DNA from: Sphingobium sp. EM0848
GTDB taxonomy: Bacteria; Pseudomonadota; Alphaproteobacteria; Sphingomonadales; Sphingomonadaceae
Assembly (NCBI RefSeq): GCF_013375555.1
Contig: NZ_JABXWB010000005.1
Span: forward strand, 248,001-312,000
Direction of reading: 5' to 3'
DNA length: 64,000 bases
Of this stretch, positions 26,009-35,326 are shown one piece after another. Below the pieces are notes generated by a model, which ran no database searches, was not told the DNA's origin, and saw only the letters and a program-made list of their open reading frames with translations. The translations under genes and the position numbers were made by a program. Within the stretch, counting starts at the first letter, position 1; every line of letters begins with the position of its first letter.

Positions 26009-26788
26009 TCAGCGTCCGGTCCAGACGGGCTTGCACTTTTCGGCAAAGGCACGCGGACCTTCCTTAATGTCCTCGCTCGCGCGCCAGGCGATGAATTCAG
26101 GATAATGTTTCTGATGGCGCATCGCCGTTTCAACGCTGTCCTCCTGCAAGCCGCGATGGACCACCGCCTTGGATGTCCGCACCGACACCGGGGAGGCGCG
26201 CAAGATATCGTCCACCCAACACTGGGTGGCGGCGGCCAAATCCGATGCGGGCACGACCTCGTTGACAAAGCCCATGCGCAGACCGTCGGCGGCGGAAACG
26301 CGACGCGACGCCAATATGGTCGCCATGGCCTGTTTCAACGGAATTTGCCGGGCAAGGCGATGCAACCCACCACCCAGCGCCACCGCGCCGACCAGCGGCT
26401 CCGGTAAGCCGAAACTCGCCTTGTCCGACGCAACGATGATGTCGCAGGCCAGCGCCACCTCGAACCCGCCGCCCAGCGCCACACCGTTGACCGCCGCGAT
26501 GAAGGGTTTGGGGCAGTCGAACCGCTCGATCAGCCCGGCATAGCCGCTGTGGGGATATTCGGGCGGCAATCCACTTTCTGCGGCCGCCTTGAGATCGGAC
26601 CCGGCGCAAAAGGCCCGCTCCCCTGCCCCGGTCACGATGCAGACATATTGATCGGGATCGACTGCAAAAGCATCGAAGGCAGCCTGCAACTCATGATGCA
26701 TCTCGATATTGATGGCGTTCATCACGTCGGGACGGTTCAGCGTGACAGTGGTGACGGCTCCGTCCCGTTTGACGTCGACAAATTGCAT
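26009..26788 (-). CDS. Enoyl-CoA hydratase/isomerase (crotonase family)
   Basis: A 259-residue crotonase. Typical parts are VTLNRPDVMNAIN, the oxyanion-hole segment ERAFCAGSDLKA, PFIAAVNGVALGGGFEVALACDIIVAS, and a Glu in FGLPEPLVGAVALGGG at the position of a catalytic Glu in hydratases. AGGAGCGCGC precedes the ATG. It lies 58 bp downstream of the TonB receptor gene on the same strand and may be co-transcribed with it. Hydration of an enoyl-CoA is likely; isomerase or lyase activity is possible. Confidence 0.93.
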   Translation of the reverse strand: MQFVDVKRDGAVTTVTLNRPDVMNAINIEMHHELQAAFDAFAVDPDQYVCIVTGAGERAFCAGSDLKAAAESGLPPEYPHSGYAGLIERFDCPKPFIAAVNGVALGGGFEVALACDIIVASDKASFGLPEPLVGAVALGGGLHRLARQIPLKQAMATILASRRVSAADGLRMGFVNEVVPASDLAAATQCWVDDILRASPVSVRTSKAVVHRGLQEDSVETAMRHQKHYPEFIAWRASEDIKEGPRAFAEKCKPVWTGR

Positions 26789-26846
26789 GCGCGCTCCTTT
26801 TAAAAAAACAGGGGAAGTGCCACAACACTCCCCCTGCCCGTCCCCC

Positions 26847-29180
26847 TTAGAAACGGCCGGTCAGCGTGACGCCATAGGTGCGCGGCGCCGCCGGCGATCC
26901 CTTGACGCCGGATGTGCCGCTATTGGCGATGTAGGAATAATATTTCTTGTCGGTCAGATTGTTCACCCACAGCCGCACGCCCAATCCGCTGCCACTGTTC
27001 CAGGTGATCGCGCTGTTGATGAGATCCACCTGTCCTTGCCGGGTATAGGGATTGTTGTCCGGCTCGAAATAATAGGGATCGGTGTGCAGCCAGTTGCCTG
27101 ACAGATCAACCGAGCCTTGTCCGAGTGGGATGGAGTAGATGATGCTTAGATTGCTGGCGAAGGGAATGGTCTGCAAGGTCTTGTTGCCGCTGAGGTCACA
27201 TCCTCCCGCTACCGCCACCAAAGGCGCGCTGGCCGATGTGGGATAGACAGGGCCACCCCCGCCCGCCGGGAAAATCAGCGGATTGCTCGCGCACCCCTGA
27301 GGGATCGGAATCTGCGCATTGGGCGCCTGCGGGAAATAGGTCGGCCCGCCGGGGAAGGAAGTATATTTGCCGTTCACCACCGACACGCTGCCCATGATCG
27401 TCAGGGCGGAAGTTGGCTGCACCGTCAGTTCAGCTTCGAAGCCGTAGAGACGGGATTTGCCCGCATTGCGGATTTCCGTGCCGGCCTGGTTGGTCAGGTT
27501 ATTCTGCAACTGGGCATTGCTGATCTTGTAATAGAAACCCTCGACATTGAGCCGCACCATGCGGTCGAACCATTCGCTCTTGAAGCCACCGCTATAGGCA
27601 TCGAGCGTTTCCGGCAGAACCGCCGCCACGACTGCGCGCGTGCTGCTATTATAGCTGGAGGTCGAATAGACGCCGCTCTTGAAACCACGGTTGAAGGCGG
27701 CATAGACCATCAGATCATCGTTGATCTTATAGTCCAGCGAAAAGCGGCCTGTCAGCTTGTTGAACCGGCGGCTGTCGGGGAAAGGCCCGGAAGAAGCCAG
27801 CACGGCGCCCCCGATGATGCCGAATTCACCGCCATTATCCTCGATGGAGCGTTTGTCGGAAGTATAGCGCAGACCAAGGGTCGCTGTCAGCGCGGGCAGG
27901 ATTTCCATGCTTGCCTGCCCAAAGGCCGACAGGGATTCGGTCCGCTGCCGCGCATGAGAACTGGAATAGCGGCCGGCCGGAACCGCCGGTCCCAGATTCC
28001 TTCCGCCTTGCGCCGTTCCCGCCGCCGGTCCCTGACCGGTGAAGATGCCATCGAACAGCGCCGCATCCTTCAGATAGAATCCGCCGACGATCCATTGCAG
28101 TTTCGACGATTCCGATGACATGAGCTGGACTTCCTGAGTGAAGGCCCACTCCTCTTGCCTGTAGTCAGCGGTCAAATTGCCGCGAAAGGCCGAGATGTCA
28201 TAATGGTTCGGGTTTTTGGTATCGGTATAGGCCGTGATGCTGACAAAGCGTACATCGCCCAGTTCATGGGTCAGCTTTGCTGACCCCATGGCGAACTTCG
28301 CCTTATAATAGTCCCCGATTCCGGTCATGCCGTCATAGAAACCAGCGCCAGCCTGTTCCGGCGTGATGCCCGCGCGGCCGGCAAAGCCCTCGACCGTGCG
28401 GAACGACATGCCTGCCGTGCCCTTTTGATAATTATAGCCACCCGACAGCAGCAGTTCCGTCTTCTCGCCAATATTGAACAGAAGCTTACCCCTGACACCC
28501 CAGGCCTGACGCGTGAAGATATCGTCGCCGGTATAGATGTCGTGACCCCAGCCTTCGCCCTGATTGACCCGGTAGGCCGCGACATTCACCGCGACGCTGT
28601 CCGTCACCGGCAGGTTGACATAGGCCTTGGCGGTCACCGTGTCGTAATTGCTATATCCCAGTTCGAAATCGGTGGATGCCTTGCTGGTCGACGGCTCACG
28701 CGTATGGACGTGGACCACGCCACCCGTCGCGTTGCGGCCAAACAGCGTGCCCTGTGGTCCCTTCAGCACTTCGACCGAATCGATATTGTTGAATTCGAAG
28801 ATCGCCGCGTTGCTGGTCGGAATATAGACGTCGTCCACGAACATGGCCACGGACGGTTCGTTGCCGATTGTTGCCGATTGGTTGCCGACACCGCGAATAA
28901 AGGGCTGCGCGCCCGAACTCTGCCGATTGAAAGTAAAGCCGGGCACGACATTGGTCAGCGTCGCAATATCGGTGACGCCCAGCTTTGCCGCCATTTCGCT
29001 GGTCACGGCGCTCACCGCGATCGGAACATCCTGCTGATTTTGCGCACGCCGGTTGGCCGTCACGATGATATCGGCCACCCCCACATTGGCCTGGGGTGCC
29101 TGATCCTGTGCAAAAGCCGGCGCGACGCTTGCCCAGCACGTCGTCATGGCCAAAGCATGCACGGGTTTGAACCGCCTCAT
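26847..29180 (-). CDS. TonB-dependent outer-membrane receptor (second)
   Basis: A 777-residue outer-membrane receptor. The signal peptide ends in AFA-Q; the plug starts DIIVTANRRAQNQQDVPIAV and contains QPFIRGVGNQSATIG and DSVEVLKGPQGTLFGRNATGGVVHVHT; the barrel ends in TGRF. ATG 29180 follows AGGAGGAGG. Its layout is like the receptor at 19.5-21.8 kb but the sequences differ widely, so the two likely import different compounds. It lies within the acyl-CoA island, consistent with uptake of the substrate degraded there. Confidence 0.95.
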   Translation of the reverse strand: MRRFKPVHALAMTTCWASVAPAFAQDQAPQANVGVADIIVTANRRAQNQQDVPIAVSAVTSEMAAKLGVTDIATLTNVVPGFTFNRQSSGAQPFIRGVGNQSATIGNEPSVAMFVDDVYIPTSNAAIFEFNNIDSVEVLKGPQGTLFGRNATGGVVHVHTREPSTSKASTDFELGYSNYDTVTAKAYVNLPVTDSVAVNVAAYRVNQGEGWGHDIYTGDDIFTRQAWGVRGKLLFNIGEKTELLLSGGYNYQKGTAGMSFRTVEGFAGRAGITPEQAGAGFYDGMTGIGDYYKAKFAMGSAKLTHELGDVRFVSITAYTDTKNPNHYDISAFRGNLTADYRQEEWAFTQEVQLMSSESSKLQWIVGGFYLKDAALFDGIFTGQGPAAGTAQGGRNLGPAVPAGRYSSSHARQRTESLSAFGQASMEILPALTATLGLRYTSDKRSIEDNGGEFGIIGGAVLASSGPFPDSRRFNKLTGRFSLDYKINDDLMVYAAFNRGFKSGVYSTSSYNSSTRAVVAAVLPETLDAYSGGFKSEWFDRMVRLNVEGFYYKISNAQLQNNLTNQAGTEIRNAGKSRLYGFEAELTVQPTSALTIMGSVSVVNGKYTSFPGGPTYFPQAPNAQIPIPQGCASNPLIFPAGGGGPVYPTSASAPLVAVAGGCDLSGNKTLQTIPFASNLSIIYSIPLGQGSVDLSGNWLHTDPYYFEPDNNPYTRQGQVDLINSAITWNSGSGLGVRLWVNNLTDKKYYSYIANSGTSGVKGSPAAPRTYGVTLTGRF

Positions 29181-29489
29181 CCCATCCTCCTCCTGATTTG
29201 GTAATCTGTATTGATTATAACTGTCAGTTCGGTACGCTCGCTGACTATATATAAGATGACCGTTTTCGTGACGCTTTGCAAATGCAAAGGCAAAACTAAT
29301 TTAAATATTTGAATATAAACATATTTATTGGGATTTTCCGCCAATGCCGGGTGATCGTGCCCGGATGGAACGACTGTTCCGACAAAAGCGGGCCAGGCGA
29401 AGACCGCGAGAAGAGGAACTTTCTGATTCGCCTTCTTTCACCAAAGCCCTGGGATCAAGAAATAATCACGAAGCACAAGGAGAGGTGCG
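29181..29489. other. Divergent promoter region, no gene
   Basis: 309 bp between the TonB receptor and the aldo/keto reductase. It is A/T-rich around 29290-29340. A spaced inverted pair GTCAG ... CTGAC (29223-29245) sits near the receptor start and might bind a regulator. No coding frame supported; the GTTCGC island motif is absent. Confidence 0.4.
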
Positions 29490-30548
29490 ATGCCGCTTGA
29501 CCATTATGTAACGCTGGGCCGATCTGGCCTGAAGGTCAGTCCTTTCTGCCTCGGTGCCATGACATTCGGCACCGAATGGGGTTTTGGCAGCGAGACGAAG
29601 GATGCCGGCGCCATATTGGATGCCTATGTCGACCGAGGTGGCAACTTCATCGATACCGCCAATATCTACACCGGCGGCAATTCCGAAACGATCATCGGCG
29701 ATTGGTTCGCCCTCGATGCCGGTCGTCGCGACAGAATCATTCTCGCGACCAAGTTCAGCGGCAATATGGAGCCCGGCAACCCTAATGGCGGCGGGGCAAG
29801 TCGTCGGGCGATCATAGCCTCCTGCGAGGCGTCCCTGCGGCGGCTGCGTACAGACTATATCGACCTCTATTGGCAGCATTGGGCGGACCCCTTCACCCCG
29901 ATCGAGGAAACCATGGCCGCACTTGACGACCTCGTGCGCGCGGGCAAGGTCCGTTATATCGGCTTTTCCGATACACCCGCATGGAAAGTGGCCGAAGCAC
30001 AGACGATCGCCCGGTTGAGAGGCTGGGCGCCGCTGATTGCTTTGCAAATCGAATATTCCCTGCTCGAACGGACGGTCGAAGGCGAACTGGTGCCGATGGC
30101 ACAGGCGATGAATCTGGGCATCACGCCCTGGTCACCACTGCGATCCGGGCTGCTGAGCGGCAAATATGACCGTGACAACCGGCAAGCCGAATCCGCTGGC
30201 CGGGCGAACAGTCTGGCGCGGCATTTCAGCGACCATGCCTTCGAAGTCGTCGATCTGGTGAAGGCCATCGCCGACGCCCATGGCGCGACGCCGGCCTGTG
30301 TGGCACTGGCATGGCTGCTGGTCCGGCCGGGCGTCGCGGCGCCGATCATCGGCGCCCGCACCATGGCGCAACTGGACAATAATCTGGCCGCGCTTGACCT
30401 GTCGCTCGACCCTGCGGCCATCGCCCGGCTCGATGCGGCCTCACAACCTTCGCTCAATTTCCCGGCGGAGTTCCTGCCCATGGCCGTCGCCAACAGCTAT
30501 TCCGGCCTGACCATCAATGGGCAGAGCTTCACCCGGTCGGCCCGCTGA
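29490..30548 (+). CDS. Aldo/keto reductase
   Basis: A 352-residue AKR TIM barrel acting on a carbonyl with NAD(P)H. The catalytic tetrad is visible: Asp and Tyr in FIDTANIYTGGNSE, Lys in ILATKFSGN, His in LYWQHWADP. The cofactor-binding C-terminal part has PIIGARTMAQLDNNL. AAGGAGAGG precedes the ATG. The MFS transporter gene starts 2 bp after its stop, so the two form an operon. Confidence 0.94.
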   Translation: MPLDHYVTLGRSGLKVSPFCLGAMTFGTEWGFGSETKDAGAILDAYVDRGGNFIDTANIYTGGNSETIIGDWFALDAGRRDRIILATKFSGNMEPGNPNGGGASRRAIIASCEASLRRLRTDYIDLYWQHWADPFTPIEETMAALDDLVRAGKVRYIGFSDTPAWKVAEAQTIARLRGWAPLIALQIEYSLLERTVEGELVPMAQAMNLGITPWSPLRSGLLSGKYDRDNRQAESAGRANSLARHFSDHAFEVVDLVKAIADAHGATPACVALAWLLVRPGVAAPIIGARTMAQLDNNLAALDLSLDPAAIARLDAASQPSLNFPAEFLPMAVANSYSGLTINGQSFTRSAR

Positions 30549-30550
30549 TC

Positions 30551-31813
30551 ATGCGCGCGGATATACAGCCCCGAACGATGGGGGGGCCGCTGATGCTGAC
30601 GCTGCTGTCTACCGCCTACGGCCTCGCCTATGTCGACCGGCTGATGATGGCCGTTGTGGCGGAACCGGTGAAGGCGGAGTTCCATCTGTCCGACACGCAG
30701 CTGTTCCTGCTGACCGGGGCCGCCTTCGTCCTCATCTATGGCATATTGGGCATGGTGTCGGGCTGGCTGCTCGACAGATGGAACCGATCCCGGCTGGTCG
30801 CGGGATCGCTGGGTCTCTGGAGCATCTTCACCATCGGCTGCGGCTTTGCCGGGAGCTTCCCGCAACTCGCCCTCGCCCGCGCCGCCGTGGGAGCAGGCGA
30901 GTCCGCCATCGTCCCCGCCGCCATGTCACTGATCAGCGACAGCTACCCGCCGCGAAAGCGCCCGCTGGCCATGGGCATTTTCTATGCCGGGGGCATGGCA
31001 GGCATATTGCTGGCGTGGACAATCGGCGGCTGGATCACATCGGAATATGGCTGGCGACCCGCCTTTCTCGTCGCCGGACCGCCCGGCCTTCTCCTCGCCC
31101 TGTTGATCCTCTGGAAAGGCCGGGAGCCCAAACGCATGGCTATCCAGCGACTGGCGGAGAGACGCGGCTCGACCTTTGCCGATGTCTGGCGCAACCGGCC
31201 ACTGGTCTGGCTGATCGCTGCCGGATCGGTCGTCACTTTCGTCAATGTCGGCCTCGTCAATCAGCTCGGCAGCTTCTTCATCCGCAGCCATGGCATGACC
31301 GTGCGGGAAGTCGGCCTGATCTTCGGGCCGCTGATGGCGGCAGGCATGGCCTTGGGGCTGATCGGCGGCGGCTGGATCGGCAACAGGCTGGCGGACAAGG
31401 GCACGGACGCGCTGATCCGCTTTTCCATCTGGAACGCCTTCAGCCTGTTTCCGCTCTATCTGATGATCTTCCTGGCGCCATCTAAGGAACTGGCGCTGGC
31501 CGCGACTTTCCTTGGCACCGGCGTCAGCGTCCTTTATTCCCCCTGCTTTTCCGCCGCCTATCAGGCGGTCAGCGCACCGCATACTCGCGGCACAGCGGCG
31601 GGCATTTCCAATTGCGCCAATGCGGTCATTGGCGGCGCGCTGACGACTTTTCTCGTCGGCGCGCTCAGCGATCACTGGAAGCCCGTCTTCGGTGCGGACA
31701 GCCTGCGCTATGCGATGATGGCAGGCATGGTGACCTGCCTCCTGTCAGGCCTGATGTTCATCCGGGCGCGGCGACTGGTCGCGCAGGACCGCCCCGACCT
31801 CATGCACTTTTGA
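30551..31813 (+). CDS. MFS transporter
   Basis: A 420-residue inner-membrane transporter with about 12 hydrophobic segments. The loop motif GWLLDRWNRSRLV after the second helix and a long central loop (KGREPKRMAIQRLAERRG) are typical of the major facilitator family. It follows the aldo/keto reductase gene with a 2-bp gap and overlaps the convergent crotonase gene by 14 bp at its end. Likely imports a carboxylate or exports an intermediate; direction not decidable. Confidence 0.92.
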   Translation: MRADIQPRTMGGPLMLTLLSTAYGLAYVDRLMMAVVAEPVKAEFHLSDTQLFLLTGAAFVLIYGILGMVSGWLLDRWNRSRLVAGSLGLWSIFTIGCGFAGSFPQLALARAAVGAGESAIVPAAMSLISDSYPPRKRPLAMGIFYAGGMAGILLAWTIGGWITSEYGWRPAFLVAGPPGLLLALLILWKGREPKRMAIQRLAERRGSTFADVWRNRPLVWLIAAGSVVTFVNVGLVNQLGSFFIRSHGMTVREVGLIFGPLMAAGMALGLIGGGWIGNRLADKGTDALIRFSIWNAFSLFPLYLMIFLAPSKELALAATFLGTGVSVLYSPCFSAAYQAVSAPHTRGTAAGISNCANAVIGGALTTFLVGALSDHWKPVFGADSLRYAMMAGMVTCLLSGLMFIRARRLVAQDRPDLMHF

Positions 31814-32570
31814 AGGATGGCTTGCGCTTTTCGCAGAAGGCGGCGACGCCTTCCGCATGATCCTCCGACCGACTGGCGACGGGCTGCATCACATGCTCCG
31901 CCTCCAGAAACTGGTCGAAGGACAGGGTCGCCGCCAGATCGGCCTGCCGCTTGGTCAAGGCGATCGAGATGCCGGGACCATTGGCCATATCCTGCGCAAA
32001 GGCCAAGGCACGCGGCAGCAATTCCTCCCGCGGCAGCACCTCCAGTACCAGCCCCAAACGCAGCGCCTCATCGGCGCGCACCGGGCGGCCGCTATAGCAA
32101 AGCTCCTTGGTCCGCATCGGCCCCACCAGCCGGTTGAGCAACCACACAGACCCACCATCGGGCGCCAGCGCGACATTGCGGAAAACCTGCACGAATTTCG
32201 TATTTTCCGACGCAAAGACGAAATCGCAGCTCAAGGCAAAGCCCCAGGCCATTCCCGCGCAGACGCCCGAAACGGCAGCGATGGTCGGCTTCTTCAAATG
32301 ATAGATGGCCCGGTTGATCCGCCCCAGCTCATGCATCCGCCCCAGCGATCCCGGCATCCCGCCGCCGCCAAAGCTCGCGACATCGGCGCCCGAGCAAAAG
32401 TCCCCGCCCGCTCCCGTCAGTACCACCGCACGCACCGAAGCATCCAGCGCGGCATCCTCATAGGCTTCCCAGAGCTGCCGCCGCATCTCGTCGGTAATGG
32501 CATTTTTGGTTTGCGGGCGGTCCAGCATAATCACCGCCACGGCATCGTGCCATTCAACCCTGACCGTCAT
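31800..32570 (-). CDS. Enoyl-CoA hydratase/isomerase (crotonase family)
   Basis: A 256-residue crotonase with IMLDRPQTKNAIT, GAGGDFCSGADVAS (oxyanion hole) and PTIAAVSGVCAGMAWGFALSCDFVFAS. In the region of the usual catalytic Glu pair it reads NVALAPDGGSVWLLNRLVG, with Asp instead of Glu, as in 1,2-epoxyphenylacetyl-CoA isomerase (PaaG)-type enzymes; isomerisation rather than hydration is therefore possible. It overlaps the SnoaL-like gene upstream by 17 bp and belongs to an operon with an acyl-CoA dehydrogenase. Confidence 0.92.
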   Translation of the reverse strand: MTVRVEWHDAVAVIMLDRPQTKNAITDEMRRQLWEAYEDAALDASVRAVVLTGAGGDFCSGADVASFGGGGMPGSLGRMHELGRINRAIYHLKKPTIAAVSGVCAGMAWGFALSCDFVFASENTKFVQVFRNVALAPDGGSVWLLNRLVGPMRTKELCYSGRPVRADEALRLGLVLEVLPREELLPRALAFAQDMANGPGISIALTKRQADLAATLSFDQFLEAEHVMQPVASRSEDHAEGVAAFCEKRKPSFKSA

Positions 32571-32991
32571 CCCCTGCCCTTTCCTCGCTCAGCTGCCGCC
32601 TGACGGCGCCGCTGTCATAATAATCAACCACTGAACGGATCAGACCATCCTCCGTCAAGCGCATGACCGCCACGCCCACGCCCGAAAAGGCGATGCCGGT
32701 CGGCGGGCGGCCATGATAGATGCCGGTCTGCTGCCCCGAAAATGTCCATTCCAGGCAGAGATCAGAACCCGATCCGAAGGCACGGGGAAAGTCCATGCGA
32801 ATATCGGAAATGGCCGACACGAAATGGCTATGGAAGGCGCGCAGTTCCGCATGGCCGGCACTGAACCGCCCCACCTGATCATCGCGATAGGTCGCGTCGG
32901 GCGCGAACAGCGCAACGAACAGTTCACTATCCGGATTGGCCCAGGCATCGCCATAGCGGCGCGCGAAGGCCGCAATAGTCTCACCGCTCAT
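32554..32991 (-). CDS. SnoaL/NTF2-like polyketide-cyclase fold protein
   Basis: A 145-residue protein of the NTF2-like superfamily. Features are IAAFARRYGDAWANPDSELFVALFAPDATYRDD at the N-terminus, FSAGHAELRAFHSHFVSA, and the strand-rich C-terminal half ending IRSVVDYYDSGAVRRQL. The family includes steroid delta-isomerases, limonene-epoxide hydrolases and binding proteins. ATG 32991 overlaps the stop of the acyl-CoA dehydrogenase gene by 4 bp. Role in the pathway unknown; isomerase or hydrolase is plausible. Confidence 0.85.
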   Translation of the reverse strand: MSGETIAAFARRYGDAWANPDSELFVALFAPDATYRDDQVGRFSAGHAELRAFHSHFVSAISDIRMDFPRAFGSGSDLCLEWTFSGQQTGIYHGRPPTGIAFSGVGVAVMRLTEDGLIRSVVDYYDSGAVRRQLSEERAGDDGQG

Positions 32992-34112
32992 GCGAGCAGG
33001 CCCCGCGCTATGGCGACTTTCTGCAATTCGTCGGTCCCGGCATAGATGCGCTGGATGCGCGAGGCCGTCCACATACGGGCAATCGGATTTTCATCCATCA
33101 ACCCCGCGCCACCGAAAAGCTGCACGCAGCGATCCAGCACGCGCCCCTCCATCTGCGTCGCCCATAATTTCAGGATCGCGCCATCCTCAAAGCTGAACTC
33201 CTTGTTCCGCAGCCGGATCATCGCGGTGTCCACCAAGGTTTCGGTGATGCGGATATCGGCGCGGCAATCGGCCAGCATGAACTGGCTGTTCTGGAAATCG
33301 ATGACACGCTGGTCGAACACCTTGCGCTGCTTCACATAGTCGAGCGTCAGTTCCAGCGCCTTCGACGCTGCCCCCAGACAGCGCGCCGCGATCTGGATGC
33401 GATCCTCCAGAAACGTGTCCATCAGGATTTTCATGGCGCCGCCTTCGACGCCGACCAGATTGGTGGCGGGCACCCGCACATTGTCGAAATTGAGCGCGCC
33501 AGTGTCGCCCTGCCGCCAGCCGATCATCGGGATCTTGGCCTGGGTGACGCCGGGCGTATCCGCTTCGACGATGATCACGCTCATGCCACGCCCGCCCTTG
33601 GACGGATCGGTCTTGGCAACGACATAGAGAAGATTGGCGCTGGCACCGTTGGAGATGAAATATTTCTCGCCATTGATGACATAATCATCGCCGTCCCGGA
33701 TCGCCGTGGCGGTGATGGCGGTCGCATCGCTGCCCACCCCCGGCTCGGTCAGCGGCATGGCCTGCGTCCATTCTCCGGTCAGCACGCCGGGCAGATATTT
33801 TTCCTTCTGCGCCTCGGTCCCATGGCCGACGAGGATATAGGTCGCGACATCGGACATCAGCGAACTGCCGGTCGTGGCGCTACCCGCCGTCCGGCCCAGT
33901 TCCTCGGCCATGATCGCATAATAAGTGAAATCGCCCTCGCCAGTGTGGGCCAGGCCCAGCAATCCGGCTGCGCCAGCCTTCTTCCAGAATGCGTGATCCA
34001 GCCCACCCATGCTTTCATAGTGGCGCAAATGAGGTTCATGCTCGCGATCCAGGAAGCTCCGCACCGTATGCCGGAAGGCGTCATGCTCCTCACCATAGCC
34101 CATACGCGCCAT
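32988..34112 (-). CDS. Acyl-CoA dehydrogenase
   Basis: FAD enzyme of the acyl-CoA dehydrogenase family, 374 residues. Motifs are AMPLTEPGVGSDATAI (FAD/substrate loop), YVINGEKYFISNGASA, FDQRVIDFQNSQFMLAD, VQLFGGAGLMDENPIARMW and the C-terminal RIQRIYAGTDELQKVAIAR. ATG 34112 was chosen for GAGGAG upstream; the 8-residue extension lacks support. It is the first gene of a minus-strand operon with the SnoaL-like and crotonase genes, and is divergent from a CoA-transferase operon with the recurring motif between them. Introduces the 2,3 double bond of an acyl-CoA. Confidence 0.94.
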   Translation of the reverse strand: MARMGYGEEHDAFRHTVRSFLDREHEPHLRHYESMGGLDHAFWKKAGAAGLLGLAHTGEGDFTYYAIMAEELGRTAGSATTGSSLMSDVATYILVGHGTEAQKEKYLPGVLTGEWTQAMPLTEPGVGSDATAITATAIRDGDDYVINGEKYFISNGASANLLYVVAKTDPSKGGRGMSVIIVEADTPGVTQAKIPMIGWRQGDTGALNFDNVRVPATNLVGVEGGAMKILMDTFLEDRIQIAARCLGAASKALELTLDYVKQRKVFDQRVIDFQNSQFMLADCRADIRITETLVDTAMIRLRNKEFSFEDGAILKLWATQMEGRVLDRCVQLFGGAGLMDENPIARMWTASRIQRIYAGTDELQKVAIARGLLA

Positions 34113-34150
34113 CCTATTTCTCTCCTCTTTCGTCACAAATCGTTATGTAG

Positions 34151-34170
34151 AGCATTATATGCTTGCGATC
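34151..34170 (-). promoter_or_regulatory. Recurring island motif, site b
   Basis: On the minus strand: GATCGCAAGCATATAATGCT. It contains the dyad AGCAT-TAT-ATGCT and lies 38 bp from the acyl-CoA dehydrogenase start and 42 bp from the CoA-transferase start. Confidence 0.5.
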
Positions 34171-34212
34171 TAACTGGGTCGAGACAAAAATCAACGACAG
34201 GAGAGCGATTCG

Positions 34213-35325
34213 ATGAGCGACAGACAGGGGCCGCTGAAAGGCCTGCGCGTTGTGGAATTCGCCGGTCTGGGGCCGGGGCCGTTTTGCGGCATGCTGCTGG
34301 CCGACCTCGGCGCGCAGGTGGTGCAGATCGACCGGCCGAACGGATCGACCGCCCATTATGGCCTTGATCCGCGCCGCAACCTTCTGCATCGGGGGCGGCT
34401 TTCAGCCGTGATCGATCTCAAGGACCCCGCCGGCGTCGAAGCCGTCCTCCGCCTGATCGAGAAGGCCGATGCGGTCATCGAACCCAACCGTCCCGGTGTC
34501 GCTGAGAGGCTGGGCGTCGGGCCCGAAATCTGCCTCGCCCGCAATCCCAGGATCGTCTATGGCCGCATCACCGGCTGGGGGCAGACCGGCCCGCGTGCCC
34601 ATCATGCGGGACATGACATCAATTATATCGCCCTCTCTGGTGCGCTGCACAGCATCGGCCCGGCGGATGACGTGCCCACCATCCCCAATAATTTCGTCGG
34701 GGATATGGGCGGCGGCGGGCTGTATCTTGCCTTCGGCATATTGGCGGCCGTCTATGAAGCGCAACGCTCCGGCAAGGGGCAGGTGGTCGACGCCGCGATG
34801 ATCGAAGGGGCCGCGCTCCAGCTGATGGGGTCGCTGACGATGAAGGCGAACGGCCTCTTCACCGACCGGCGCGCCAGCCATTATTCTGACGGGGCTTCGC
34901 ATTTCTACAATGTCTATCGGACGAAGGACGGCAAATTCCTCTCGGTCGGCGCGATAGAGCCGCAATTCTACCGCGCCTTTCGCGAAGGGCTGGGCGTGGC
35001 GCACGATCCCGATTTCGACCGTCAGATGGACCCGGATGCATGGCCCCGCCTCAAACAGAAAGTGTCCGCCATCATCGCCCAGCGGACGCGCGACGAATGG
35101 GACCGCAGCTTTACAGGGGAAGCCTGCGTCGCGCCCGTTCTCGCCAGCGACGAACTGGCCGATGATCCGCATCTGACGCAGCGCGGCAGCTTTACCATTC
35201 TCGACGGCCAGCTTCAGGCGGCGCCCGGTCCGAAATTCAGCCGGACACCCGGCGCCATCGCGCATCCGCCGCCGCAGCCCGGCCAGGACATCGACGACAT
35301 CATGAAAATATGGGGAGTGGAGTGA
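34213..35325 (+). CDS. CaiB/BaiF CoA-transferase, racemase-like
   Basis: A 370-residue class III CoA-transferase fold protein. The start GLRVVEFAGLGPGPFCGMLLADLGAQVVQIDRP and GHDINYIALSGAL with Asp resemble alpha-methylacyl-CoA racemases. It is close in pattern to the 14.7-kb enzyme, which also has GPGPFC and GHDINY. AGGAGAG precedes the ATG. It heads a plus-strand operon of seven genes up to the epoxide hydrolase. Epimerisation of a 2-methylacyl-CoA or CoA transfer are both possible. Confidence 0.93.
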   Translation: MSDRQGPLKGLRVVEFAGLGPGPFCGMLLADLGAQVVQIDRPNGSTAHYGLDPRRNLLHRGRLSAVIDLKDPAGVEAVLRLIEKADAVIEPNRPGVAERLGVGPEICLARNPRIVYGRITGWGQTGPRAHHAGHDINYIALSGALHSIGPADDVPTIPNNFVGDMGGGGLYLAFGILAAVYEAQRSGKGQVVDAAMIEGAALQLMGSLTMKANGLFTDRRASHYSDGASHFYNVYRTKDGKFLSVGAIEPQFYRAFREGLGVAHDPDFDRQMDPDAWPRLKQKVSAIIAQRTRDEWDRSFTGEACVAPVLASDELADDPHLTQRGSFTILDGQLQAAPGPKFSRTPGAIAHPPPQPGQDIDDIMKIWGVE

Positions 35326-35326
35326 G